NCBI RefSeq assembly: GCF_000208745.1
Contig: NC_030859.1
Span: 6,517,820 to 6,581,819 of the forward strand
Direction of reading: 5' to 3'
Origin: Theobroma cacao
Lineage: Eukaryota; Streptophyta; Magnoliopsida; Malvales; Malvaceae
DNA length: 64,000 bases
Below, piece by piece: positions 23,700 to 34,606 of this stretch; position 1 is the stretch's first letter, and every line of letters begins with the position of its first letter. The translations under genes and the position numbers were made by a program. The notes beneath the pieces were generated by a model. That model was not told the origin of the DNA and did no database searches. It saw only the letters and a list, made by a program, of their open reading frames with translations.

Positions 23700-24770
23700 G
23701 AACAATTTGTGCCTAAGAGGGTTGTTAGTGATTATGAATTGGATATGAGGGCTTTGGCAGCTCAAGTAGATGCTTTGTCTCAAAAAATTGACACTTGGGG
23801 TGTTAATGTTTTTCAAAGTCCTTTTGTGGCATGCGAGCTTTGTGGAGATAAGCGTTCAAGTGATTGTTGTCCAACTTATTATGAATCAATGTAATTTAAT
23901 GGAAACTTCAATGGGCAGCAAAACAATTCATACTCCAACAATTACAACTCAAGGTGGAATCACCAAAACATTTCATGGAAAAATGATCAGGGTCTTACAT
24001 ATTCATTATAGCTTATTTTCCATAATGGTTTTCACTCACAAGTTAGAGTTCTTATCCCTGAAGAGAAGCCTACCATAGAAGATGTTCTCATGCAATTCAT
24101 GACGAAGAATAATGCCATCATTTAAAGTCAAGGAGAATCAATTCGAAATCTTGAGACTCAATTGGGCCAACTTGCTAATTACATCAACAATAGGCCTCAT
24201 GAAATTTTACTAAATGACATTGAGCCTAATCCTAAAAGAGAAGAATATGGTAAGCATCTTGATGAGGTAAATGGCAAGACTGTGGTAGATGATGGAGATA
24301 ATGTAGATCAAGGTAATACTGCCAACGATCAAGTTCAAGATGAAAAAATTAACCAAGAGGAGGAAGTATCTACACTACCATAAGTCAAGCCATATGTGCT
24401 TTCCAATCCTTTTCTAGATACAGTTGATGAGTTACCTAAGGAGGCTGTTGATATGGAAAATCCAAAGAAACTCCTTGAAGCTTGTTTGGTTCAAGATGCA
24501 ACAACCAAGGACCAGAATGAAGAACTTACAAATGTTGCATATGTTTTAAAGGCTACACCAAAAGTGCAGTATCCAAGAAGATCTCAATTTGAGAAGTTGG
24601 GTAAAAATCAGCCTATTCCACCATTTTGGGTTGAGCAAGCACCAAATTTTGTGTTAAAGCCATTACAACCTCATCTTAAGAGGAGACTACTTTCACACTT
24701 AAGCTTTTTCCATACAAACTCCAACCTCCTTAAAGGGTGAATGGAGACCTCAACCAAAGTTAAGCTAGTG
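23700..24770 (+). pseudogene. Athila gag second half and pre-polymerase linker, fused by deletion
   Basis: The interior starts with PKRVVSDYELDMRAL and LAAQVDALSQKIDTWGVNVF, then CELCGDKRSSDCC, the Athila gag zinc-finger-like block (compare CEMYGDGHSYDQC in the second element). A stop and frameshift follow, then LETQLGQLANYINNRP read in pieces near 24150-24190. From 24396 the sequence includes QFEKLGKNQPIPPFW and FVLKPLQPHLK, the linker just before Athila reverse transcriptase. It then jumps to what looks like the integrase end (TLKLFPYKLQ near 24700-24730), so the polymerase and integrase core were deleted. The first half of gag is also missing. Confidence 0.82.
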
Positions 24771-26290
24771 ACTATAAAGAAGCACTTCTTGGGAGGCAAC
24801 CCAAGCTATATTTTTTTAGATTTAGTTGTTATTTTAGTTACTTTTTGTTTTTCTATGTAAATAAGTCGTTATAACCTCTCTTTAGCTTATTTTGTTGTGT
24901 ATGCAGATTTGGAAAGCATGAAGATGAGGAGAAAGAAAATTAGAGTTTTCAAGGCACTACCACCATTGATAAGGGAGTTTAATTTTCTTAATTTTTTTTA
25001 GCTTTTCATATTGAGGACAATGTGCAATTTAAGTTTGGGGGAGGGTTTCTTTGTTATTAATTTTTGTGATGTTTTTAGGTTAGTTTATTTTCGTATTTTT
25101 TTTTTGTTTTTAGGATTTATTTTAGGAATGCTTGTGATGAAAATTTCCTATGCCATGATATTGCCAATCCTAGGATGATATTTTGATTATCTTGCTATTT
25201 TGATTCTTGGTTTGATATAGACATGAATTAAGTGATTGTGATATTTTTTTGTTAATTTCATTATAGAATGCGATTTCTAATAATTTGTACACTAAATTTT
25301 TTACTTAGAATTATCATGTGATTTAGAGAAAGTATATGTTGATAAAAAGTATAGTGAAGTCAAGGATTCTAGAAGTTGTTTGATTCTCTCTCGAGGTGAA
25401 ATTCTAGATAACACTTAGGGTGGGATATTATTTAGGCTAGCTTTAGACCGTTTGATCCTTTCAAGCTAACCTTGTTAAACTTTTATCCCTAGTTTACCCC
25501 TTTGATCCTAATTTCTCCTTTCTTTGTTTAACCACATGATAATAACCTTAGCCTTAAAACAAAATTTCAATTTTGCAACTCTCACTCCCAAGCATGTATA
25601 TTGTTTTAGGAAATATAGATTGAGCTAAATGTTGAAAAAAGTAGAAAGGTGGAGTTGCTAAAAAAAAAATTAAAAAATTGTTAGAATTCACCCCACTACC
25701 TACAATAAAAAAAGAAATAAGTTTGGGGGTACGAAATTGTGATAACAAAAAAAAAAAGAGAAAAAGAAGGAAGTGTTGAACAAAAAGAAAAAAATTGATG
25801 AAAATGGTGTACTTGGTAAAGGAAAATAAAGCTTTATAGGTCTTAAAATAACTATATGCTTAGGGTGATATTGAGTCACATTATATCCTTTATCATACCT
25901 AGACCCTAGCCTTACATTATGAGGTTAATAAAGACCTATTGATCTTTGAATAAGTGTTAATCTACATTAGTGAAGAAAGAGATGAAAAGCAAACCTATGG
26001 AATTCTAGCACTTAGCTAAATTTTGCATTGGTATAATCTTATCTGGATTGTATGATATTCTTTGTAAAGAGATCATTCAAACACACATAAATATTGTGAA
26101 ATCCATTTGAGAATGAACTTGCAGTTGAATTGAGTATGAATTTAATGATTATCTATGTTTTACCTTGAGTTAAAATTGTGGGATAATTTTTGAGAAAAAA
26201 AATTTGGGAATTCATGCTTTGGTGAATTGCATCTCTAGCTAGTTGTTTGGTTTTTTAGTTCTTCCTTTTTGCTTGGGGACAAGCAAAGAT

Positions 26291-26307
26291 TCAAGTTTGG
26301 GGGTATT
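26291..26307 (+). other. Polypurine tract of the 22-kb Athila derivative
   Basis: TCAAGTTTGGGGGTATT immediately precedes the 3' LTR; the purine core AAGTTTGGGGG is repeated upstream (25030, 25720), as is usual in Athila elements. Plus-strand DNA synthesis would start here. Confidence 0.7.
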
Positions 26308-27795
26308 TGATGTAGTGCATCAAATACATATATTTAACGGGAGATTAAATACCTAATTAGTCTAAGTTAGGTTAGATTTAAGATCAGATTTAGGTGCTTT
26401 TATTAATTTTATTATTTTAGTTTAATTTATGTTTAAATGTTTATTTTAAGTTAATAATGTTAATTTTATGTTATTTATATTCATTTTTATGTTTTTGTAG
26501 GAGTAGGATCAAGAATAATTTCAATTGGTGAAGAAAGGTGCATAATGGATTGGTGTTCTATTTGCATTTATTTTGGTTTTTAAAGCATATCTCCCACTAC
26601 AGATGTCAAAATGACATGATTTTTAGACCATTAGAAAGCTAAGAGGCAGGGCTACAGCTTTGATATTTACCACTTTGCCTAGTTATGATCAAAAGGTGGT
26701 AAAAATCTTTGTAGAAATGAAAGTACTACACCAAAAGAACAAGATTGAGCAGAACCTTTGAGAGCCATGGCTCTGGAAAATGAGAGTCATGGTGCTCACC
26801 GTATTTTCCAAAAAAAAAAACAAGCTTACGGGATTTTAGAATCTAGGGCTTTTGGAGGTTATTTAAGGGGCCCTTTTCAGAGGTTTTTGCTAAGAGTCAA
26901 CAAATAATTTCTTTGAAGGAAAAGAGCAAAAAACAAAGCAAGAAAGTAAGAAAATTGGAGGGAGAATCAAGATCACAAAGCATTAACTATTAGTTTTCTG
27001 TCTCTACTTTTGTGTTTTTCTTATTCTTTTTGACTTGGATTAATGGCTAATTTTCTTTACATGAAGTTTTTATTAGATATTATGAGCTAAATTCATTTTT
27101 CTAGGATTGTAATGGAATTCACATGTAATCTGAATTTTTAATCTCTTTCTTGCTTATCTTTACTGGGATTTAAATTGTTTATTCAAATTTGTTCTTAATG
27201 CTTTTAATTGCTTGGCCACCAATTAAATTGATTGAGGAACCTAAACAAACTTGGGAAAGGGAGTTTAGTGTAGACTAAAATTATGATAGCATGTGATCAT
27301 ATTAATTGATTTGCATATAAGATAGGGATATACGTATAGGCCATATGTAGCCAGATTAAAGGCTGAACTTAATGAGTCATTTTTAATATCAATTCACATA
27401 GGGAGATAGTGTTTTGGTTAAAATAGATATTTTTATAAGATAAGTTGAGAGACCCTTAAAAATAATTTAGGACTCTAGGTTAGCAATTCAACCCATTGAA
27501 ATAAGTTAAAGAAAAGAGGTAAGGTTTAGATGAAGTGTGAGGGATATTGTAATCTTAGGCTAGTTTGATTTGATATTTTCTCAAGTTATTATTATTTTGA
27601 TTTTTTTTGTTGGTTTTAAGTTTAGTTAATTAGTTTTAGTTAATCATTTAATTTTGAGTGTTTAGATAAGATTAATTTCTTCTAATTTTAGTATTTAGTA
27701 AAATTTTATATCTATTCTTTGTGGGATCAATATTTTGCTTGCTAATATACTGTCTATTCGATACGTATACTTGCGTAATAGAATTTCAACTGACA
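26308..27795 (+). repeat. 3' LTR of the 22-kb Athila derivative
   Basis: Starts TGATGTAGTGCATCAAATAC and ends TTTCAACTGACA, followed by the duplication GAAAG. It is colinear with the 5' LTR. Confidence 0.9.
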
Positions 27796-27800
27796 GAAAG

Positions 27801-28265
27801 TGGCATTTCTTGAAATAGACACTTCATCTTCTTGATAAACCCTTTCATTCAAATCAATTGGGTTTTCTCTATCTTCACGTACAAAGAAGTGAAATCTATT
27901 CTTAACCTTTGTTTTAAACACCACCCAACAATCATGTCAATTTGTTTTTGTGGGTGAATAACTACTATAGTAAACTTCATATGGTTGCTTAGATAAAACA
28001 AATGACTCATTGGTAGTAAGAGTTGGGTTGTGTGTAATTTCAATATAACACATTTTTCAATGTCAAACCAATGATGTTTAAATAGCACAACTTATTACTG
28101 AAATCAAATATTCCAACTCTATAATATCTAACAAGATACCATAAAAGTTATGATCATAATCACTTGCGTAACTTCCTTTGACGCATACCCCACTATTCGT
28201 TGTCTTAATGGATTTTTCACATTGTATATGGTCTGGACATGAAAGTTTTGACAAAGTAACTTTCA
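27801..28265 (-). pseudogene. CACTA transposase locus, DUF4216 domain
   Basis: On the - strand the readings NSGVCVKGSYASDYDHNFYG and ILLDIIELEYL, then a frame change to IIGLTLKN, then a further change to ESFVLSKQPYEVYYSSY and CWVVFKTKVKNRFHFFVRED, follow the DUF4216 domain (NSGV.VKG.....YYG....IIELEY ... PF.LASQA.QVFY) that sits C-terminal to the TNP2 transposase in plant CACTA elements. Frameshifts and stops make it non-functional. It lies downstream of the TNP2 core at 31560-34012 on the same strand and is continued at 21918-22138 beyond the Athila insertion. Confidence 0.82.
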
Positions 28266-28331
28266 TAATACCTTATGATACATCTTACGACATACATATC
28301 TCAAAGATACATGGGTCAATTTCATACCTAT

Positions 28332-30600
28332 TGTGAAACCCTAATTTTATATGTTCTAAAAATTTGATGAAAACTTGAATTTTTGATGCTACATATGTTG
28401 GTGACGATTATGTATGAAAATTCCTTTTCATTTGATGTAAATCCTTCCATATTATTGTGTTAAATTCATGGATGAATGATGGGTGAAGGAATGGTTGAAA
28501 AAGGAAGCAAAAAATAAAAGTATTTTAACAAGTTTAAACTTAGAGGATCGATTCCCAATGGTTACAAATTGATCCTATGGCAGAAAACATGAAAAATTCC
28601 AAGATTTAAGAAACTGTAGCCCATCCCTTAGCTCTTGTAGTAGACCTTAAGGCACATTGTGTGAAAAAGTCTAAGATTTAAGAAGCCATAGTTGACCCCC
28701 TAACCTTTGTAGTCAACTATAGTGCCTTTTTGATAAATTTAAAAAGTGTTCCACACGAGCCCTACCTTTCATTTTACATTTTCTCAGCCTCCAATTTATC
28801 CCTAACAAGCACCAAACCCTCCTTTAATCTTTCGAAACCCCATTGGACAAAGATTCAACCTTCCAAGCTCAAATATAAGGTAAGATTTGACACTTTTGGG
28901 TATTAATCACAATCTTTCAACCTAACTCAAAGGTCTTGTAAATTTCAGCTCTTCAAGTTTGAATTTGAGCTAGGGATCTAAGGGTTTTTGTTCTTCAACA
29001 AGGTTGTAGAGGTAAAAATGATTAAGATTTCATTATATATGATTTAGGTTAAAGTATTAAGGATTATTGGCTTGAAATGAAAACATTGGATTACTTGTTT
29101 ACTTTCGAATAAATGGGTTAGCTAGAAAAATAAAAAATTTATGTTAGAAATTGTTATGATAGGTTGTGTAGAGCTCAAATAGTGTAGAATGAGAGAGGTT
29201 TGACGAAGCAAGGCTTAGAAGCACGCTTTTGTCAAGGTGAGTGGATACACCATTTTCAAACTATTTTGGTATGTAAAGTTGAAGCATGATTTGATGAGTA
29301 TGGTTTCACATAAATGTTTTGTTAAGTGAGAATGGTTTGGGGATGATAAATTGTTTTAAAATGATTTTCAAAGCTATTTTGTATATGCAAATTTTGTATT
29401 ATGTATTAATTTTCAACAAGAGGGGACAAGTCCTTCCAAGTGTTTTGTACTAAAACCACCACTTCTGTGAGATTTGTATGAAATGCTTGGAGCATGCTAA
29501 ATTACTATGATTATGTGTTGATGAATCTCACATAATAGATGAGTTATGAAGGACTAAATGCTTATGTGTATTGATTTGTATGTGATGAGATTACCACATA
29601 CCTTATGAATGAGAATAGGTATATGATACAAATTTATGTTAAGATATGTGATGTAATTTCGACATAGCCCATGTTATGAGAATGAGCACATATTGAATGT
29701 CATGATGCTAAATGTGCGAGGTAGTTCCACATACCACATGTTAGGAGTATGAAAGCACAATATGATGCCTAATGAACACTATGTGTCTAAAGAATGCTAG
29801 TGAATTATGAAATGAGTATTCAACATTAAGATGTGAAATGTTGGTTTTTTGCCCATGGTTAAAGGGGGTTATTCCTTTAACAAATCTTATAAGCTAATGA
29901 AGGATATTTCATTACCACCTCTTAGGGAGAGTAAAAAGAGTAAGACGATGATTCCATTTCTTTATATGCATGCATTCAAGCAGACAAGAGTTATACTAGA
30001 GGGCCTATGGTGAACGGGGGTTATTCCGTCACAAATGTTAAATGATGAATGTTAGTTGATGGATGTTAATTGATAAATGCTACTTGATGTATGTTAATGT
30101 GATAGTTGATTATGTTTGATGAATGTGATATGTATTATTTCTATCAGTACGATTCATGAGATGTCAGAACAAAGTTCCTTAATTTATTATGAAAGTGAAA
30201 AGGTAAGATTAATATATAGATTTGGAATCGGATAGTCCAAATTCCTTGACTTTCAAGTGCATGGTTGATGAGCCCTAGAAGGTAAGTCTCACTTCTAGGA
30301 TTTGAGATAATTAATGCATAAGCTAGCCCTTTTTGAATGTGATCCAAATGTTTTTATTTCAGATTAAATTTTAAAGGATTATAACACTTCAAAATGTATT
30401 AAATGTGTTGTCAATGTTGTTGAACATGATACTCTAAGATTTAAAGATTTGGTACATATTTTCAAAGAATTTATGAAACTTGTTTGAAAACATGATTATT
30501 TTCTTATATGTACTTGAAAGATCATATGTGCATGGTTATATTGATAACTCTATTTCATAGTGTTATTTTGTCACATTTTTAACTTTAAAAGGGCTAAGTT
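28332..30600 (+). repeat. LTR-like block inserted in the CACTA locus, 3' end unresolved
   Basis: Starts TGTGAAACCCTAATTTT, the same start as at 20976. The interior has no coding homology but has gypsy-LTR character: a splice-like GTAAG after a short exon-like stretch near 28880, and GAACGGGGGTTATTCCGTCAC near 30011-30032, similar to motifs in other plant gypsy LTRs. Degenerate internal repetition is seen at 29500-29760 and 30040-30130. A matching terminus and duplication were not found, so the end is approximate. Confidence 0.5.
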
Positions 30601-30639
30601 CTTGAGGTATAACTTAAAAACTAGTTATTTATCTTATTT

Positions 30640-31490
30640 TTGAAGATCATGTTGGGTCAATTTAATTTAAGTTATTTTATGTTAGTTTGATGATAATTTG
30701 CCATAAGTTTAGTTATTATTTAAGTTAGTTTGTTGTTCCTGTAAGTATGCACTTGGAAGGACTTGAATTGATGAAGAAAAGTACATGCAAGGTCCATGCT
30801 TCTCCTGCACATGCTCTAGTATTTTGAGAATAATATCATTCTGGAAGTCCAATTGATGTGAGTTTTGAGCCTTGGAAATTTAAGAGACAAGGATACAACT
30901 TTCATGTTTACCACTTTGCCCAATGTAACTTGAAAGAAGGAGAACGTTGTGACACAAGTCAAAGCAGTGCAACAAAGTAGATGTTGAAAGACAAAATATT
31001 AGGCACCACAGCCTGGATTAATAGGCACCGTGGTGCCATGAAGAAGAGGATACATGGGCCAAGGTAGAAAGCTTAGTATCGTGACTCTAAAGGAGTGGCA
31101 TCGCGGTGTCAACACGATATCTTGAGTTTTGTAAATTTTAAACTTTTATTTTGACTAGGATTTTGAGCCTTGTTAAATGACACTTTTAGAGCACTTGAAA
31201 ACAAGAATTAATCTAGGTTTTCTCTGAAGAAAAAAGGCCATAAAGTATGCAAGAAAGTAGAGGAAAAACTCTTGAAGATTGAAGATCGAAGATTTGATGA
31301 ATTTGAGTTTTTTTTTTCTTTTTTAGTTTGTGTTATACTTTATTTGTTTTATGTTGATGGTTAAACTTTTTTGGATGATGTTTTTAGAAGTTATGAGGAG
31401 CTAATTTTCTTATCTAGAATTGTATTTGAACCCAACATGTAGTTTGAATTTTTAATACAATTGTTATGAGGAGCTAATTTTCTTTTAGAA
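30640..31490 (+). repeat. Athila-type LTR fragment inside the CACTA locus
   Basis: The block carries the LTR landmarks seen at 26490-27130 and 41540-42130 in the same order: a GTAAG-type start of the transcribed part, CAACTTTCATGTTTACCACTTTGCCCA near 30896-30922, CAGCCTGGATT/CACGGTGCC-like repeats, and TTATGAGGAGCTAATTTTCTT. It lacks the 3' third of the LTR and has no interior. It separates the DUF4216 part from the TNP2 part of the CACTA gene. Confidence 0.65.
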
Positions 31491-31559
31491 ATCAAGACTT
31501 ATCTTGTGGATTGAAAGCTTGTCCAAGATTAGTGAATATTAAAAGATGGCCTATAAATT

Positions 31560-34012
31560 CCACATCCCACCCATCACCATTATATGGCACAAGGTTCAAT
31601 CTTGTCCACATAATGGGTTCAAAATACAACAGGAAAACTAAGAAATTTCTTAAATAAAATATGCCTCAGATATAAATCCTACACCGATGCTCGATTTTTC
31701 ACTTTCTTCTTGAGATATTGCAAAAATCTAAACATTAAAATAGAAATAAAACTTAATGAGTACCTTAAACTCTAGTTATATATTAATTGGAACAAATAGA
31801 AGTTATTTAACCATAGTACCCAAACCAATACATTCATCAATAATGGAAAGGTCCAACAACCTTTGCCTCGTAAAGCAAGTGAATTGACAAATAGTCCATA
31901 TAGTCAAAGAAACCAAGAGGAAAGATCATTTTAGTTTGCATATAGTTTCAATAATTTTCCTTCCAATATTGAATATGATCTAGATATACTTGGTTCAACA
32001 AAAATCTCTAAAGAGCTTAGTAATTACATCTTAAAGTGAGTCAAGTGTTAAATCATGGAAGGCAATTGGAAGCAATTCTTGCATACAAATATGACAACCA
32101 TGATTTTTCATCCCATAAAACTTGCATTTTAGCCTCAATAAGGATCGAGCTATGTTCGATGCAAAACCATCAAGATTTCTTAACCATTTCACTATGCACA
32201 AATAAATTTTTTGCTCCTTACTCAAAGTGTACGAGACTTTAGGCTCGAATAGTTTTCCATTATTTTCAATTAATTCTAATTCTAGCCATCCATAATACAC
32301 TTCCAAATCTTGTTGTGCTTTTGTGTGGCCTTTATCTTGCCTTTAACATTGATCATTATGTTGAATATATTTTCAAAGACATTAAAATTAATATGCATTG
32401 CATCCAAATTGTGACAAATAAGAGTATTATTCGAACAATGTAACTCCCAAAATATACTCTTCTTCATTCCATTATGACTTTAACTAAAACCCAAAAGTTT
32501 TTATTAACTATATTTTGTCCTGAATGTGATATGAGGAAGGGAATTCAGGTGTGTCACCTGATAATCGAGGAATTAGAAAGTCACACTTAGCTTTTTTTCT
32601 AAATTTATCTCTTCCTAAAATGATGATTAAGTGGCAAGAACTACCGATGACAATGTAAAAAACAAAGGACTTCTTGCCACGGTCCAATATGAAACACTTC
32701 ATATGTCCCATGCAATGCGGACATGATAATCATCTATAAGCACTCTGCTCGGACAACTTACCATATGTAGGAAACTATCTAATTGTCCAGAATAGTGTCA
32801 TCGTCAATCAAAAATTTTGTTTCTTATAAGCATTGTAAGTTATAACACTAGCTTTGCACAATAGTTTCAACTCATGTATCAAAAGTCTTAAGAAAACATT
32901 TATGTTATTAAGGAATATGTATTGTTGCTTTCTACATATTCACTTGTTTACATTGTACACAGTAAGCATAATTGGTCAACCAAAATAAAGTTTTGTAGTC
33001 GATCCAAAAGGACTGAAATCAACCACACATATCCCGAATCTCGTATTTTAGTCTTCTAATGCAAATGCCTGATACATGTGATTAGAGTGCTACCAATCCT
33101 TACCACCAACAATGTGTCTAAAAACTACATCATGACTTTGGTTATGTACATGCCATGCCATATGTTTCATGGCTTTTTATAACATACAAAGCCTCTAAAG
33201 TCTTGGTATAAGTGGCAAATATCGTAAAATCTTATAAGAAATTTTCTTTTACCTTTCTCACTTGATTTGGTCGATATGTGCTAAGGATGACAATGTATTG
33301 AACAACATGTCATGTAAATAGTATCTTTATAAAATGACATGCAATTTTTTTAAAAAAATGTATTTTAACATAATTAAGTCCAAGTTCATTATCTTTTTCT
33401 TCATTCCATAAAAGTTTTCAAGTTTCCTCTATTGGCAATGCATTCTTTACTATTTCTATTAGTTGATCAAAACACGACTTTGTCATGGTAAACTCCAGCT
33501 TAACATTTAAAAGTTGCGATGCAACTGATAGGTTTGTGTGGTTTATGCATCCTAACCACAATTGTTTATTTGCATCATTCTTTAAAGAGTAAATGATAGT
33601 TGTGTATGAATTTAGATCTTCCTCCTTGTTCCTTGACTCATTATCATGACTAGTAATGGGATCAAAATGTAGACCTACAACATTTCTAACAACTCTCTTA
33701 ATAACTCTTGCATATGGTTTTTGTGTTAGCGCTTCATACACTGGTTCAACCTCATTTCTACCTCTTGATGATTGTCCAACTTCATATTTCTCATGTGCAT
33801 CCATTATTGTGTAAACATCAGTGAAACCCTTGTAAAAAAGATGGTCATACACCTCATGGGTATCAGGAGTAAGGACATCTGATCTTACTCTTACTATCAA
33901 ATTTATGTTGAGTAAATGCAAAATCAATAAATATTTCATTTTCGTTTAAAAAGTCATCCTTAATGTATCCATTTTGGTTTAATTGAAAATACATCCTAGA
34001 CCGACTTTCCAT
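31560..34012 (-). pseudogene. CACTA (En/Spm) TNP2-like transposase, degenerate
   Basis: Reading from ATG 34012: MESRSRMYFQLNQNGYIKDD and the following IRCPYS match the transposase-associated N-terminal zinc domain. VYDHLFYKGFTDVYTIMDAH comes next (33800-33870), then NDANKQLWLGCINHTNLS and LNVKLEFTMTKSCFDQLIE (33420-33600). TNP2 core blocks follow: KKSIFWELHCSN and LDAMHINFNVFENIFN (32370-32470), NGKLFEPKVSYTLSKEQK (32210-32260), GMKNHGCHICMQELLPIAF (32060-32115), IFPLGFFDYMDYLSIHL and YEAKVVGPFHY (31850-31925). It ends near VKNRASVGFISEAYF (31660-31710). TNP2 cuts and joins the element at its CACTA ends. Many stops and frameshifts, plus later insertions, inactivate it. The element's ends were not located. 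Confidence 0.9.
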
Positions 34013-34606
34013 TTTGTAACTCTAATTGACTTATCATTTGGATGATCATTAACAAAAAAAATTCCATAGTTAGTGAAAAATCATGAAACTAAAATTTGCT
34101 AAGAAACCCTAAATAATAAACAATGAATAAAAAGGTAGAACATTAAAGACCATTGTTTTTTCTCTTTTTTCCTTTGAAAGGATACATAAATGAATGACAA
34201 GTCTTAAGGTGCTAAATTTACAAATACAAAGACTTGCATTTAAACTAAATTAATAACAACAATAGGCAAATTATGCGTAGGCAAATAGAAACGAACCAGA
34301 GAAACAAAAAAGTTAACTATAGTCATATATGAGATAATATCAAAATCCTTAAATCATCTTCATATTGCTAACAAGATTGATCATAGCAAGATAGATCATC
34401 ATCGTCATGTGATAGTATCAAAGGGATCATATATCATTCTCATTTTTATACTACTTTAAAATACTATCAATCTACTTAAGAATTAGTATATAAACAAGGT
34501 AGTTACTCCTTTTTTATTAAAGGGATGTAAATATAAGCTCAATAGATAACATAAATTCCATCCGCATAATACATATAAATTTTAAGGATCATTGTAATAA
34601 AAAAAC

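Larger units (their letters stand above)
22139..27795 (+). mobile_element. Athila-type Ty3-gypsy deletion derivative, duplication GAAAG
   Basis: LTRs at 22139-23605 and 26308-27795 flank a 2.7-kb interior, and GAAAG occurs at 22134-22138 and 27796-27800. The primer site matches tRNA-Asp usage typical of Athila. The interior keeps only the second half of gag and the linker before the polymerase. Protease, reverse transcriptase, RNase H and integrase are gone, as is the downstream Athila ORF. The conserved 3' module (the run CTTGGGAGGCAAC at 24788-24800 and repeated AAGTTTGGGGG tracts) is kept. It is non-autonomous and inserted in the CACTA transposase gene. Confidence 0.9.
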
